A DNA stretch of 64,000 nucleotides from Pseudomonas sp. NKUCC02_KPG (lineage in GTDB: Bacteria; Pseudomonadota; Gammaproteobacteria; Pseudomonadales; Pseudomonadaceae), in the NCBI RefSeq assembly GCF_019345465.1, contig NZ_JAHKRC010000006.1, forward strand, positions 248,001-312,000, in the 5' to 3' direction. This document shows positions 18,301 through 26,213 of this stretch, in pieces. Each line of letters begins with the position of its first letter. Within the stretch, counting starts at the first letter, position 1. The notes beneath the pieces were generated by a model. It was not told the DNA's origin and did no database searches. It saw only the letters and a program-made list of their open reading frames with translations. The position numbers and the translations under genes were made by a program.

Positions 18301-21300
18301 GGCAGTGCCAGGAGGAAGCGCGCTTCTTGGTGCCGCTCCCTCCTGCCCTGCTTCGGCAGTATGCCGGTGCGCCGCTCACACTTACGGTCCAGACCGGTCG
18401 TCCGCAAACCCGCGACTCGGCCGGAACCCAAAAAATTATACCGGCCCTGATGATTCAGGTGCCAATCTCCGTGGTTAACCGTGCTGAAGCCGGGAGCGTT
18501 GACTCTGGCGGCGGCCCGGTAAACCCCTACTACACCGATATTTACCGTGTCGGCGGTTCAGACAACGAGACCCGTGAACGCATCCACGCGCTGCTCAGCG
18601 CAAACTCGCTGGTGGGGGCGACCGTCTCTGTGCTGTATAACGCCGACACCACGGGCTTTCAGTCTGGCGTGCTTTCGTTGGCCACACAGCCTGTACTGCT
18701 CGCAAAAACCAACCTGTCGACCAGCAGCGAACCTTCCCTGGCCAACCTGCAGATGCGGGAGAGTATGCTGCGCGTGAGCGACGACACGTTGGGCCCGGTT
18801 TCCACGTTATTCCCTGATCCTGATCACCCCGACACATCGGAAAACTTAAAACGCATAGAAGCCCTGCTTCAGATGATTTGGGAAGTCAGTGTTACCCAAT
18901 CTGGCGGCTATTTTATGCGGTACGCCGATGCAACCGGCCAGCCACTTCCCGTACGTATCTTCACGCCCAAGGGGCAGCCGGCTCCGATTGATGGGATTCC
19001 GAACGGTGACACAGCCACCCTCACACTGCTCGTGAGTTTCCCAGAGTCAAACACGTTCCAACCTTGGCACAATGCATTCGCGTTCACGCCGCAAGCCAGC
19101 GTGGACGGTACGCTCTACATCGGCCTCGCTGACGCAGCAGGCAATCCGCTCCTGCAGTACCAGCCATCCTATCCGCCTGGCTGCATAGGCTTCGAGGCCG
19201 GCTGGTCGTTCGCGAATACGATGCTCACACGCGAGTCCGGCACGCTGTATGACGCCGACTGGATCGCCGCGCTCTACCATTTGATGCAATTTCGAGTCGA
19301 TGGCGCAGCTGCCGGCAGTGCGGTGCCATTTGACACCTCGTTGTGGAGTGTCGCACTGAGCCCCTCGACTGACAGCGCCGACCCCGATGCATACGGAAAC
19401 ACGAGACCCGCGGGCTTCGACGCCAGCAGCCAGACTTACCGGCAGGTAGTGCCTGCCTATCGCTTCGTAGCCAAGGGCGCAAAAGTCGGAGACACGGCGC
19501 TCCCCTACGCGGCCGTCGGCGGAGAGCCAGCACTGACGTTGCGGGTCAACGATGTGTTCGGTAACGCACTTAATAGTGCAGCCGACACATTCACAATCAG
19601 TTTCCCGGTGCGTTACAACGATGCGCTAATTGCTCCGATGGAATGGCCAGGCGTGCGCTGCGCCTATCGATTTGAAAAAGACCAGCTGGAGTTATCGGTA
19701 CATTTCGACTCGGCGCTTGTGATCCGCACCGATCCAGCATTGGCTCACGTGCGCGTGTATGGGTTGAGCCCCGGCGCCGTGGCAACCGCTGAAGACCGTG
19801 CCAAGCAGCAGATCAGTACCGCGTTGGGCCGCTATGCAACCGTGGCCGCCCAACTGGCGGACCCGCATACGACAGTGACCATTACGCAAACGGTCCTGCC
19901 CTCGAACGGCGGGAAGATCGGTGATGGGGATGTCATCAAGAACGCGCTCGCTATGTTCGCAAATAGGGTAATCGAGGAACTCAATACCGCACTTGCCGGA
20001 GGCGCCGCAGAGTCTGTGCCCCTGGTATTGCAACTGCCATTCGACAAGACCGACCTCGCAAACCGCAGCGACGACCTGTTTGCTGTGACGGTCACGCTCA
20101 CTTTCGAGCGGCCCGCCGATCTGGTGGACGAGATGGCACGCACCGGCATGCCTGGCGCAGTAATGGTGGCAATGCCCGTCGCTGCCGATCTTGACCCTCC
20201 GGCTGGAGGGACCGTTCGTGCGCAAAAGCGCGCAACGGCTGATGGTGGAACGCCTGTCGAGGACGTCGGTCTCGACTGGTTCGCCAAACAGTTCGAGGCC
20301 TGTTTCATAGGATTCGACGGCGCCAACGGTATGGCTAGGCTCGCAGTGCGCACTGACTCGCAGAGCTCGGCGACCGGCAATGGCGGCGCATCGCTGTGGT
20401 GCATGCGCTGGAGTAAAACTCACGGTATAGACGTAGATTTTCGGCAAAACCAGGCGAGCTACTTCACACTGCTACCACTCAATAACAAGCTTATGGATGG
20501 CCCCGCGCAGGTGCCGGTCTATGATCTCGATACTCTAACGCCCACTTACACCCGACAGACGTTCAGCGGTGTCGATATTGACGCATGGGCGCAGAGCTTC
20601 TTATCCGCCGTCGATGAAATTCTCGCCCCGGCCAACTGCATCGTAATAGCCGCTCTTGACGGTAGCGACTACCAGACACTTATGGGGTACAAAGCAACAC
20701 TGGCCAAGGCCTTGGCAAAGGGAGTCGGACCGGTATTCCCGTTATTACCGAGCGGTGACCTCAGCGCTGCCCAGGATCAATACGAACAAAGCGTGTTGAC
20801 CGCCCTTTCCACTGCCTACTCGGTTTCTGCTGTCGTACAGATGCCGGCTGACGTGACGGTGGTAAATACTGCGGGGGTCGGATCTGTGCCCCCGCGCTTC
20901 TTTGGCAGCCTAACAGCCGGCGAGCCCGCCGCCACACCTGCATCCGCCTGCAGCATTACCAGCGCCAAGCTACCGATCGTGACAAGTACTGCGTCGCAAC
21001 CCAGTCTTCTCAACTTCCTGTTGACTGCGGCGCATGCTGGTGAAGATGCCAACCTGCATCTGGACCTCACGTACTCTGCGCGCTTTGTCGAGCATCTAAT
21101 CGAGGAAGCGGAGTCAGCCTATGGGTATACCCCATCCGAGTGGCTACGCTTCGTTCTCGATTTAACGCAAGACCCATTGGCCTTGCCGCTGGGGATAATC
21201 GATGCGCCAGTACCAGTTCGCAAGTTTCCCGCCTCTCCAGTCCTACTGACACAACGTGCCGAGCAGACGAAACCAGTCACCGTCCTTCACTCGGGCGCTG

Positions 21301-22538
21301 CAGTGCTGCAATGGAACTACTCCACGAGCCTGGTGTTGGCTGAAAAGGAGGCGCAGGACGAATTATGGATGAAGTTGACCTACAACCAGCCGCTCAGTAA
21401 CCAGCAGCTTTTTTCGTCTGCATCGGAGCTCGGCACAATAGAAGCGGTGTACGAAGCGCTGGCATCATTCATGGCAGCCTGGCCGGTTTTGAGGCCCGCC
21501 GTAGTCGCCCTGCAACAAGTGGGCATTGGTACGCAGCCAGGCAAGCCAACACCACGACAGGTAATCAGTGCACTGCTCGATCAAATCTCAGTCGTCACTT
21601 GTTCATGGGCGGCTTTGCGAGGTCTATCAGGCAAGGGACCTCACTCCGCAATCAGCGACGAAACACCGCTGGCACAGTCAAGCACGGACTATGTGCTTAA
21701 TTTCATTCACGCGTTCGACGAACAGAAATCCTTGCAATTGTTCGCCAGCGGGACGTGGGTTGGCGATCAATGCGGCGGTGCGTCCATCATGTGGCCGACC
21801 ATTAATGGCCAGGCTCATGGCGCAGTTTCGCCTGCAGGAAATGACGCGCCCGATGGTACAACTTGCTGGTTCGTCACGAGCTACCCATACACGGAGCTAT
21901 CCGATACGGCTCCAGGCTCCCTCGAATTAGTATGGGAGGACCTCGACATTGCAACGCGGCAAACCGCACTGTCGAAGTGGTGGATCGTGCGCAACGCGAA
22001 TCTTGCCGGTGCTGGTGGTGCCCAGACCAACCGAGCTCTGGTCTACCAAACTCCACACGTTTCATTCGCCTCGCCGGTGGTTCCAATCATCACGATGCCA
22101 AGCGCTACATTCGACTCAGGTCCGTCGCTGGTGGGAGCGATCGTCAGCGCGCTGACGCCGCTTGCCGAGGCCACCAGAGCCGCTGCCAAGGATCGTCTGC
22201 TGAAAATCACCATCACGCACAGCTACCAGGTTGCGGCAGCCCCCGAGGGGAAAACCGGGCTATGGAGCGACCTGCCGATCCTTTTAGCCAACGATCTTCA
22301 ACTCACGACCGAAGCGGCTGATGGGTTATCTGAAGGCTCCATCACGTTGGAGGTGTTGGCCAGAAAACTAGCAGATGACTGTGCCCGATGGTTTGAGATC
22401 ATGCAGCCATGCACCGCAAATGCCCTACTGCGTTTCGACGTGACACTCTTCGCCAACGTGGACGGCACTCAGGTACCGATCGTATTCGCACCGTCGCTGG
22501 ACATCCAGGTGCCGAATGGCTGGTGGCCGAAACCGTGA
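15366..22538 (+). CDS. Giant 2,390-residue beta-rich protein, function unknown
   Basis: One uninterrupted frame of 7.17 kb, the largest gene in the window. There is no signal peptide or lipobox. The N-terminal 550 residues hold repeated amphipathic strand patterns, for example VGIVGQLQGEVDLAVVKLSV and IKIFFITISVGFHTTISTSF, which suggest an elongated beta structure. The remaining 1,800 residues are Pro, Ala, Ser and Asp-rich, with regularly spaced beta-like segments. No catalytic motif of a protease, glycosidase, ADP-ribosyltransferase or glycosyltransferase is apparent, and no RHS/YD repeats, so it is not a Tc, RHS or CdiA toxin. Translation is close-coupled to the upstream genes. Possible roles include a structural, adhesive or toxin scaffold, or a partner of the small paralogous proteins at the ends of the operon. 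Confidence 0.75.
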   Translation: MTRFTLDVQATLQLPSSFDVAAAGANAAGYGLQFGFAVGDGPTQFVLGPQSTQQPISLRTLIERIAKMLGIDALKQIAHLSSSLPWSKIFAVEIAPYLTVSIGEETAVQLVVKLFEKGDYGIKLGGNYGPITVEPNFTVYDLIVGYDKSKGGLDVSARVQFSEQESFKKLQRLEAGQLHRGFPGRVLAGLQEDEDKKTSVVSYPFPIPSQGTSNFQVKYLGLGQRFGPTADLTKDDPIKEMFNELESVFITNDPRKLLEGFGKYYDPSRDWFVAAHLLVRGWEIRAVFNDPVLYGLEITCSLDQFEGLLFEILYQKLGPHLGVYYGALTMPTKYRQINLGAVALTLPSFKIWIYTNGDFKVSVGWPLGSESIGLQVYIFTGGCGFYFGKLRSGDNPTSATMALKAIGSAAVKDVVAYNPIVTFGLAMWFGVGRSINAGPFSASLSLTAQGTFQGILAWRDAAGSSVSRTPDYYWFAATVGIVGQLQGEVDLAVVKLSVLVRLSVVAGIAFETEYGTIINITARVDAEARIKIFFITISVGFHTTISTSFEISGGKATASLNGPLNPAFHGMNDWAHRGIEHHERSLLEHRARLVSDAASAGQPTWSPTATAGPAEVALSFLLQPSVVYAGDAGSAVGIATLIIGAPGADAPNTTTALDTLLTTLATWLLRTWSNNKGSWIDVVSNLGQGRGLTPADWDTKLEHCLCTEVNFTLNPVDLGTAVGDWALFPMFDCLQMTWAGNDTPVVFADHARTYADYRQVVEAYFAQLSLSMLTDNPDSRGALRFGTANADSPKGPSLTHYIFGDYFLLICRQMASSLADSERSGGSPSALPDDALVRTLGGLSSRYLMNGMRIPDPATTPADFTKVDLATLDIGAGYALNGQQFTVTTTNGAQPASLTATLSLAPASQGPVFKVPVKFANGDSSVTSTLPVEAVPPVPRPIWHRRSKLLAASPDISIAPIPAVRSEAIWYAIRERLPWQCQEEARFLVPLPPALLRQYAGAPLTLTVQTGRPQTRDSAGTQKIIPALMIQVPISVVNRAEAGSVDSGGGPVNPYYTDIYRVGGSDNETRERIHALLSANSLVGATVSVLYNADTTGFQSGVLSLATQPVLLAKTNLSTSSEPSLANLQMRESMLRVSDDTLGPVSTLFPDPDHPDTSENLKRIEALLQMIWEVSVTQSGGYFMRYADATGQPLPVRIFTPKGQPAPIDGIPNGDTATLTLLVSFPESNTFQPWHNAFAFTPQASVDGTLYIGLADAAGNPLLQYQPSYPPGCIGFEAGWSFANTMLTRESGTLYDADWIAALYHLMQFRVDGAAAGSAVPFDTSLWSVALSPSTDSADPDAYGNTRPAGFDASSQTYRQVVPAYRFVAKGAKVGDTALPYAAVGGEPALTLRVNDVFGNALNSAADTFTISFPVRYNDALIAPMEWPGVRCAYRFEKDQLELSVHFDSALVIRTDPALAHVRVYGLSPGAVATAEDRAKQQISTALGRYATVAAQLADPHTTVTITQTVLPSNGGKIGDGDVIKNALAMFANRVIEELNTALAGGAAESVPLVLQLPFDKTDLANRSDDLFAVTVTLTFERPADLVDEMARTGMPGAVMVAMPVAADLDPPAGGTVRAQKRATADGGTPVEDVGLDWFAKQFEACFIGFDGANGMARLAVRTDSQSSATGNGGASLWCMRWSKTHGIDVDFRQNQASYFTLLPLNNKLMDGPAQVPVYDLDTLTPTYTRQTFSGVDIDAWAQSFLSAVDEILAPANCIVIAALDGSDYQTLMGYKATLAKALAKGVGPVFPLLPSGDLSAAQDQYEQSVLTALSTAYSVSAVVQMPADVTVVNTAGVGSVPPRFFGSLTAGEPAATPASACSITSAKLPIVTSTASQPSLLNFLLTAAHAGEDANLHLDLTYSARFVEHLIEEAESAYGYTPSEWLRFVLDLTQDPLALPLGIIDAPVPVRKFPASPVLLTQRAEQTKPVTVLHSGAAVLQWNYSTSLVLAEKEAQDELWMKLTYNQPLSNQQLFSSASELGTIEAVYEALASFMAAWPVLRPAVVALQQVGIGTQPGKPTPRQVISALLDQISVVTCSWAALRGLSGKGPHSAISDETPLAQSSTDYVLNFIHAFDEQKSLQLFASGTWVGDQCGGASIMWPTINGQAHGAVSPAGNDAPDGTTCWFVTSYPYTELSDTAPGSLELVWEDLDIATRQTALSKWWIVRNANLAGAGGAQTNRALVYQTPHVSFASPVVPIITMPSATFDSGPSLVGAIVSALTPLAEATRAAAKDRLLKITITHSYQVAAAPEGKTGLWSDLPILLANDLQLTTEAADGLSEGSITLEVLARKLADDCARWFEIMQPCTANALLRFDVTLFANVDGTQVPIVFAPSLDIQVPNGWWPKP

Positions 22539-22563
22539 TTTGGACAAGTTAGTGGAGGCTCCA

Positions 22564-22917
22564 ATGACAGGACAAGTTTACATAGCGAACATCAGCAGTT
22601 CTGTGGCGAAATATTTCGTCAACGGCGCACTAATCGACATGCCGGCCCGCAAGATGAACCCGATTACTAGCACACCCTATTTCGTGCTCGTGGGACGCTC
22701 ACTCTATCCGGACCCACCTAGTTCGTTTGCATTTGGAGACAATCCTTTTTGCGCAAGTTTCGCTGACTACATTCCACCCGAAACAGGGGAAATGAATTGC
22801 ACTATCACCATCTCTCCTGACATCTCGATCAACGACGATCTGATCCTGTATGTGTTTAGAAACATGGCGGTACTGCTAACAACACGAGGTGAAGTTGTAT
22901 CAACTTTTACAAGCTAG
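22564..22917 (+). CDS. Small beta-rich protein, paralogue of the first operon gene
   Basis: Start ATG at 22564 is chosen because GGAGG lies just upstream; a longer frame from 22516 overlaps the giant gene and adds an unrelated leader. The product has 117 residues. DDLILY at 91-96 and LLTTRG at 104-109 match the same positions of the protein at 10421, as do the N-terminal GQV/GKV strand and the FGDN/YGDN motif. Unlike its paralogue it has Cys residues (63 and 79). It closes the co-directional block. Having one such protein at each end, with two giant genes between, is unusual and suggests both are working parts of one system. Confidence 0.7.
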   Translation: MTGQVYIANISSSVAKYFVNGALIDMPARKMNPITSTPYFVLVGRSLYPDPPSSFAFGDNPFCASFADYIPPETGEMNCTITISPDISINDDLILYVFRNMAVLLTTRGEVVSTFTS

Positions 22918-23088
22918 TCCTGGAGGGCTTCAGCGACGCCAGACAGTATTTTGGAGGCAACTCACTAAATCGCCAGTAACTCAGTTATGTAATAGTTTGC
23001 GCTATGTGAGTAGCCCCCATACCAGGCAACACAGTGACACCTATGAAAAGTTAGACTCATTGCACTCACACAACATGAGGGATCGTAT

Positions 23089-23400
23089 ATGTTGAAAATC
23101 TCAAGCGTCTTGGCTACCGCAATAATCATGGCTGGATTAATCTCTACAAGCCACGCTGCCGAAACCGATACAGCCAAGGCTCGCGGCAAGAGTATCGGGA
23201 CAGCTATCGTATCGTCGCAAGCTACAGGCGACTGTCCTTCCAGTGACCGCGGAGCTAGCGCCACTGGGTCGGCTCCCGGAACAGACCACGCCGCGTGCAC
23301 GGCAGCAAAGAACGCCGCGAGGGAGACACTTCGTGGCAAGGTGAATAAGGCTTGTGCGAAGTACATCACATCGACAAAACCTTGTGAGGTCATTAACTGA
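23089..23400 (+). CDS. Small secreted protein with four cysteines
   Basis: 103 residues. The N-terminus is a clear Sec signal peptide: basic MLK, a hydrophobic stretch to about residue 18, and a cleavage site after SHA before AETD. The mature part of about 80 residues is Ala, Lys and Thr-rich with four Cys residues, probably two disulfides in the periplasm or outside the cell. GAGGG upstream supports the start. It lies 171 bp downstream of the large operon on the same strand. No family recognised. Confidence 0.65.
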   Translation: MLKISSVLATAIIMAGLISTSHAAETDTAKARGKSIGTAIVSSQATGDCPSSDRGASATGSAPGTDHAACTAAKNAARETLRGKVNKACAKYITSTKPCEVIN

Positions 23401-23419
23401 ATATCTTTGGCTGAACACC

Positions 23420-23794
23420 TTAAATTCCGCCGCATGACCTGCGGCGGCAACTGTAACAGGGCGCGCTCGACGCGCCGGGTGCTTCTAGGTTGAGATCCAG
23501 CTGGTCGATGGGCCCAAAGTTTTTGATCTCAAGCCGCGTAACGTATTGGGCTTTCGTCAGGTAGGAGTCCATGCCCTCCTTGGTCTCGGTATCAATCCGC
23601 TCGGTAGGTGCAGCAGCCTCATAAGTTGCAGGTTCATCCTCACGCTCATCCACGATGGGTCTCGGGAATTCCCATGAAGTCCTGCTGAGCTCAGCCGAGA
23701 GCTGACGCCATAGAGCGGCATGTGCGCGATGGTCGCTTTCCTCATGCCAGCTAGGGGCGGAAGCGTTCGATGGCGCCGCTGCCTCGATGCACAT
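23420..23794 (-). pseudogene. Fragment resembling the N-terminus of an AAA/OLD-type ATPase
   Basis: An open frame of 124 codons. Residues around 83-104 read YVTRLEIKNFGPIDQLDLNL, the typical first strand of RecF/SMC/OLD-like ATPases just before Walker A. The P-loop that should follow is missing: the frame runs into Cys and Arg-rich sequence and stops. The 80 residues before the strand are acidic and polar. It is most likely a truncated remnant at the right side of the island, although a small independent gene cannot be excluded. Confidence 0.4.
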
Positions 23795-23909
23795 AGCTCT
23801 CGCAGTCTAAAGAACACTTTCTCGGCGATTGTCACGTTGGCTTGCTGGCGGCGGTGTTTAAGACACTACTTTTCGTACAGTGCCTAGTAGATACGAGCCC
23901 AGCGAAGCA

Positions 23910-23930
23910 AATTTCTCGCGGTAAGCCTGC
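23910..23930. repeat. Right copy of boundary repeat 1
   Basis: Matches 9595-9615 at 20 of 21 positions. In the frame that matches the left gene it also reads NFSR and stop, so it could be a duplicated gene end. Confidence 0.5.
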
Positions 23931-23994
23931 AGCCTATTTTGGATTTATCTAACCTCCAAAGCGGAAGCCGTAGTGCGACACGTCGGAAGTCTTG

Positions 23995-24015
23995 TGAACA
24001 TAAATCGATGAACAG
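23995..24015. repeat. Right copy of boundary repeat 2
   Basis: Matches 9972-9992 at 20 of 21 positions and lies 85 bp after right repeat 1. The left pair is 377 bp apart and has the IS5 remnant in between. Confidence 0.5.
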
Positions 24016-24168
24016 CTTCCTCATCTATTGTCCCGTACGCCCGTTCACTGTTCAACAGCCACCGCTGCATCTCTCCTTACTGAAACTTATCTAAACCTGC
24101 CAATTCTTGCTAGAATCTCTCAGTCCATAAGCACGCTATTTAAGTCGATCACTAAGGATTGGGATTGC

Positions 24169-25176
24169 ATGATCAAAACCCTGCCAAAAATTATAATTTC
24201 AGCTGCTGCACTTTTCGGTATGTTTATTAATTTGCACTTGATCCACACACTTAGCGATCACTCTGCTGTCTCTGGCGTCGAGGAGTTGCTCAGTCTAAGG
24301 ATGTATGACTGGAGCCAGTCAGTGTCCAAGAAATCAGACTTGGGTGGCTTTGTAACCTTTTCGATTCTTGGCGCTGTGATTGCCGCCTATGTAGCGTCTA
24401 AATTAAGGTTTAATTTGGAAAAGACCCTGTATTCAATAATCGCTACTGCCATAATATCTGGATTTGTTTTGGGGAACGTCCAGAACGCTGTGGTATCTCA
24501 TATTGGCACTTCTTTAGTTGATAAGTACCCCGCCGCCGCCAAGCGCGCTATTTCCACCTATTATGTGCAACGTCTTGCGTGGCGCGACAATGACTATAAG
24601 AACGTACTCATCCCTGAATATTCCGGCGATAACATTCGAACAATTGAGTCGAGGCTATTCAGTGTCAATATGTTTTATTTGGTTGAAGATCCCCTTTTCG
24701 TGACAGGGGACAAGGCCAGAGGCAAAGACCTTATGGCTCTGTACTTCAATGATGCAGTTGATGCGCAAGTCAAGCAGCAGCCATGGGGGCTGCCCAAAGA
24801 CAACTGGATATATGAAGGCTTTGTAAGGAAATTTGATACTGCCCACTACGATTTGCGAAGAATAAAGAATACTGTCGTTGTGCCTATTGTGTTGGCCACG
24901 ACTATTTTTAGTCTGATCTTAAGCGTCTTGGTGTTCATAGGTGAAGTATTTGGGTTGGCGGGTGGAAGCTGGATAAAGATAAGGGCTTATGCAGTGGCTG
25001 GTGTTGCTATTGCTTTGCTTGTCACTCCCTTATTCGTACAAACCCACTATCACTTGACGCCAGCAATACAGCAATTTAACTGTAGCTACAGCTATTGCAA
25101 TTTGGCACAACCCGTCATTGATTGGCTTTTCAGATTCGAACTGGGAGTCGTCAAATTAATCTCATACGTCACCTGA
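24169..25176 (+). CDS. Uncharacterised inner-membrane protein
   Basis: Start ATG 24169 (MIKTLPKI) is preferred over the open frame from 24028 because AAGGA lies upstream and the first helix follows at once. 335 residues. About five hydrophobic segments are visible, near residues 6-26, 62-82, 92-112, 237-265 and 275-295, with a long soluble loop of about 120 residues between the third and fourth. Codon use is AT-richer than in the metabolic genes to the right, in keeping with acquired DNA. A strong terminator follows. No family recognised; transport, signalling or immunity functions are all possible. Confidence 0.65.
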   Translation: MIKTLPKIIISAAALFGMFINLHLIHTLSDHSAVSGVEELLSLRMYDWSQSVSKKSDLGGFVTFSILGAVIAAYVASKLRFNLEKTLYSIIATAIISGFVLGNVQNAVVSHIGTSLVDKYPAAAKRAISTYYVQRLAWRDNDYKNVLIPEYSGDNIRTIESRLFSVNMFYLVEDPLFVTGDKARGKDLMALYFNDAVDAQVKQQPWGLPKDNWIYEGFVRKFDTAHYDLRRIKNTVVVPIVLATTIFSLILSVLVFIGEVFGLAGGSWIKIRAYAVAGVAIALLVTPLFVQTHYHLTPAIQQFNCSYSYCNLAQPVIDWLFRFELGVVKLISYVT

Positions 25177-25212
25177 GAATCTAGAAACGGTCTCATCAGT
25201 TGAATGTCGAAG

Positions 25213-25241
25213 AAAACCGCCCCCCTCCGGGCGGTTTTTTT
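25213..25241 (+). terminator. Rho-independent terminator after membrane-protein gene
   Basis: CCGCCC at 25217-25222 pairs with GGGCGG at 25229-25234 around a 6-nt loop; four A residues precede and a run of seven T follows. It can act in both directions, so it may also end the convergent ABC operon. Confidence 0.85.
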
Positions 25242-25286
25242 ATACCGATGCAACTCAGTTTGTGTCGTGTTTGGGAGCGATCACCT

Positions 25287-26198
25287 TCACGGCATCTGTG
25301 CGCCCGCCACCGCCACATGGATCATGTAGAGCGACGTATTGGCGGTGATAAACAAGCGGTTGCGACGTGGACCGCCGAACGTGAGGTTGGCGACTTTCTC
25401 CGGCAGCAGGATCTTGCCCAGTAATGTGCCGTCAGGAGCAAAGCATTGAATCCCGTCACCCGCGCTCGTCCACACGTTCCCTTGTACATCGACGCGCAAG
25501 CCGTCGGGGATCCCGGGTTCGATCTCGGCGAACACCCGCGAACGACCCAAACGACAGTGGTCTATCACCTCCAGCGCTCGAATGTGATGTGGGGCTGCAA
25601 GGTCATGTGTGCGCGCCGAGTCGGCAATGTACAGAGTCTTGCCATCGGCCGAAAACGCCAGGCCATTGGGCTGAACGAAATCATCCGCCACGCATTGGAC
25701 TTCACCCGTCACCGGATCGACCCGATAGACATTCTGGCCCTGCTGTTCCTGCTCAGCCTTGAAGCCTTCGTAATCAGTGAGGATTCCGTAGGTCGGGTCA
25801 GTAAACCAGATGGCGCCGTCACGGTGAACCACCACGTCGTTCGGTGAGTTCAGGCGTTTGCCCTGGTAACGATCCGCGATCACCGTGATCGACCCGTCCG
25901 GCTCAGTGCGGGTCACGCGGCGTGGGCCGTGTTCACAGGTGACCAGTCGGCCCTGAAGATCTCGGGTATTGCCGTTGGCGAAGTTGGAGTCTTGACGAAA
26001 CACCGACACGCCCTGCTCTGGCGTCCAGCGCAAAATACGCTGGTTGGGAATGTCACTCCACAAGAGGTAACCACCGTCGTTAAACCAGACCGGCCCCTCG
26101 GCCCAGCGGCATTGGTTATAGAGCTGCTCGAGTTGAGTGTTGGGCAGTGTCAATGCGCGGAAGCGTTCATCGATGTATTCATAGTGAGGTTCAAACAT
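25287..26198 (-). CDS. SMP-30/gluconolactonase family hydrolase
   Basis: 303 residues, the usual size of this six-bladed beta-propeller family. The motif CRWAEGPVWF near residue 30 supplies the metal-binding Glu; SPNDVVVHRDGAIWFTDPTY and QPNGLAFSADGKTLYIADS are the classical Asn and Asp-bearing blades, and GIPDGLRVD follows. Members hydrolyse aldonolactones or related lactones with a divalent metal. It is the last gene of a sugar ABC-importer operon, 15 bp after a permease gene. The likely job is opening the lactone made from the imported sugar by an oxidising dehydrogenase encoded elsewhere. No signal peptide, so cytoplasmic. The exact substrate cannot be told. Confidence 0.85.
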   Translation of the reverse strand: MFEPHYEYIDERFRALTLPNTQLEQLYNQCRWAEGPVWFNDGGYLLWSDIPNQRILRWTPEQGVSVFRQDSNFANGNTRDLQGRLVTCEHGPRRVTRTEPDGSITVIADRYQGKRLNSPNDVVVHRDGAIWFTDPTYGILTDYEGFKAEQEQQGQNVYRVDPVTGEVQCVADDFVQPNGLAFSADGKTLYIADSARTHDLAAPHHIRALEVIDHCRLGRSRVFAEIEPGIPDGLRVDVQGNVWTSAGDGIQCFAPDGTLLGKILLPEKVANLTFGGPRRNRLFITANTSLYMIHVAVAGAQMP

Positions 26199-26213
26199 GG
26201 AAATACCCTCTAT

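Noticed and set aside
10981..22538. Tc/RHS-type insecticidal toxin complex
   Set aside because: There are no YD/RHS repeats, no TcA-like or SpvB-like segments and no toxin C-terminus, so only an unknown-function call is supported.
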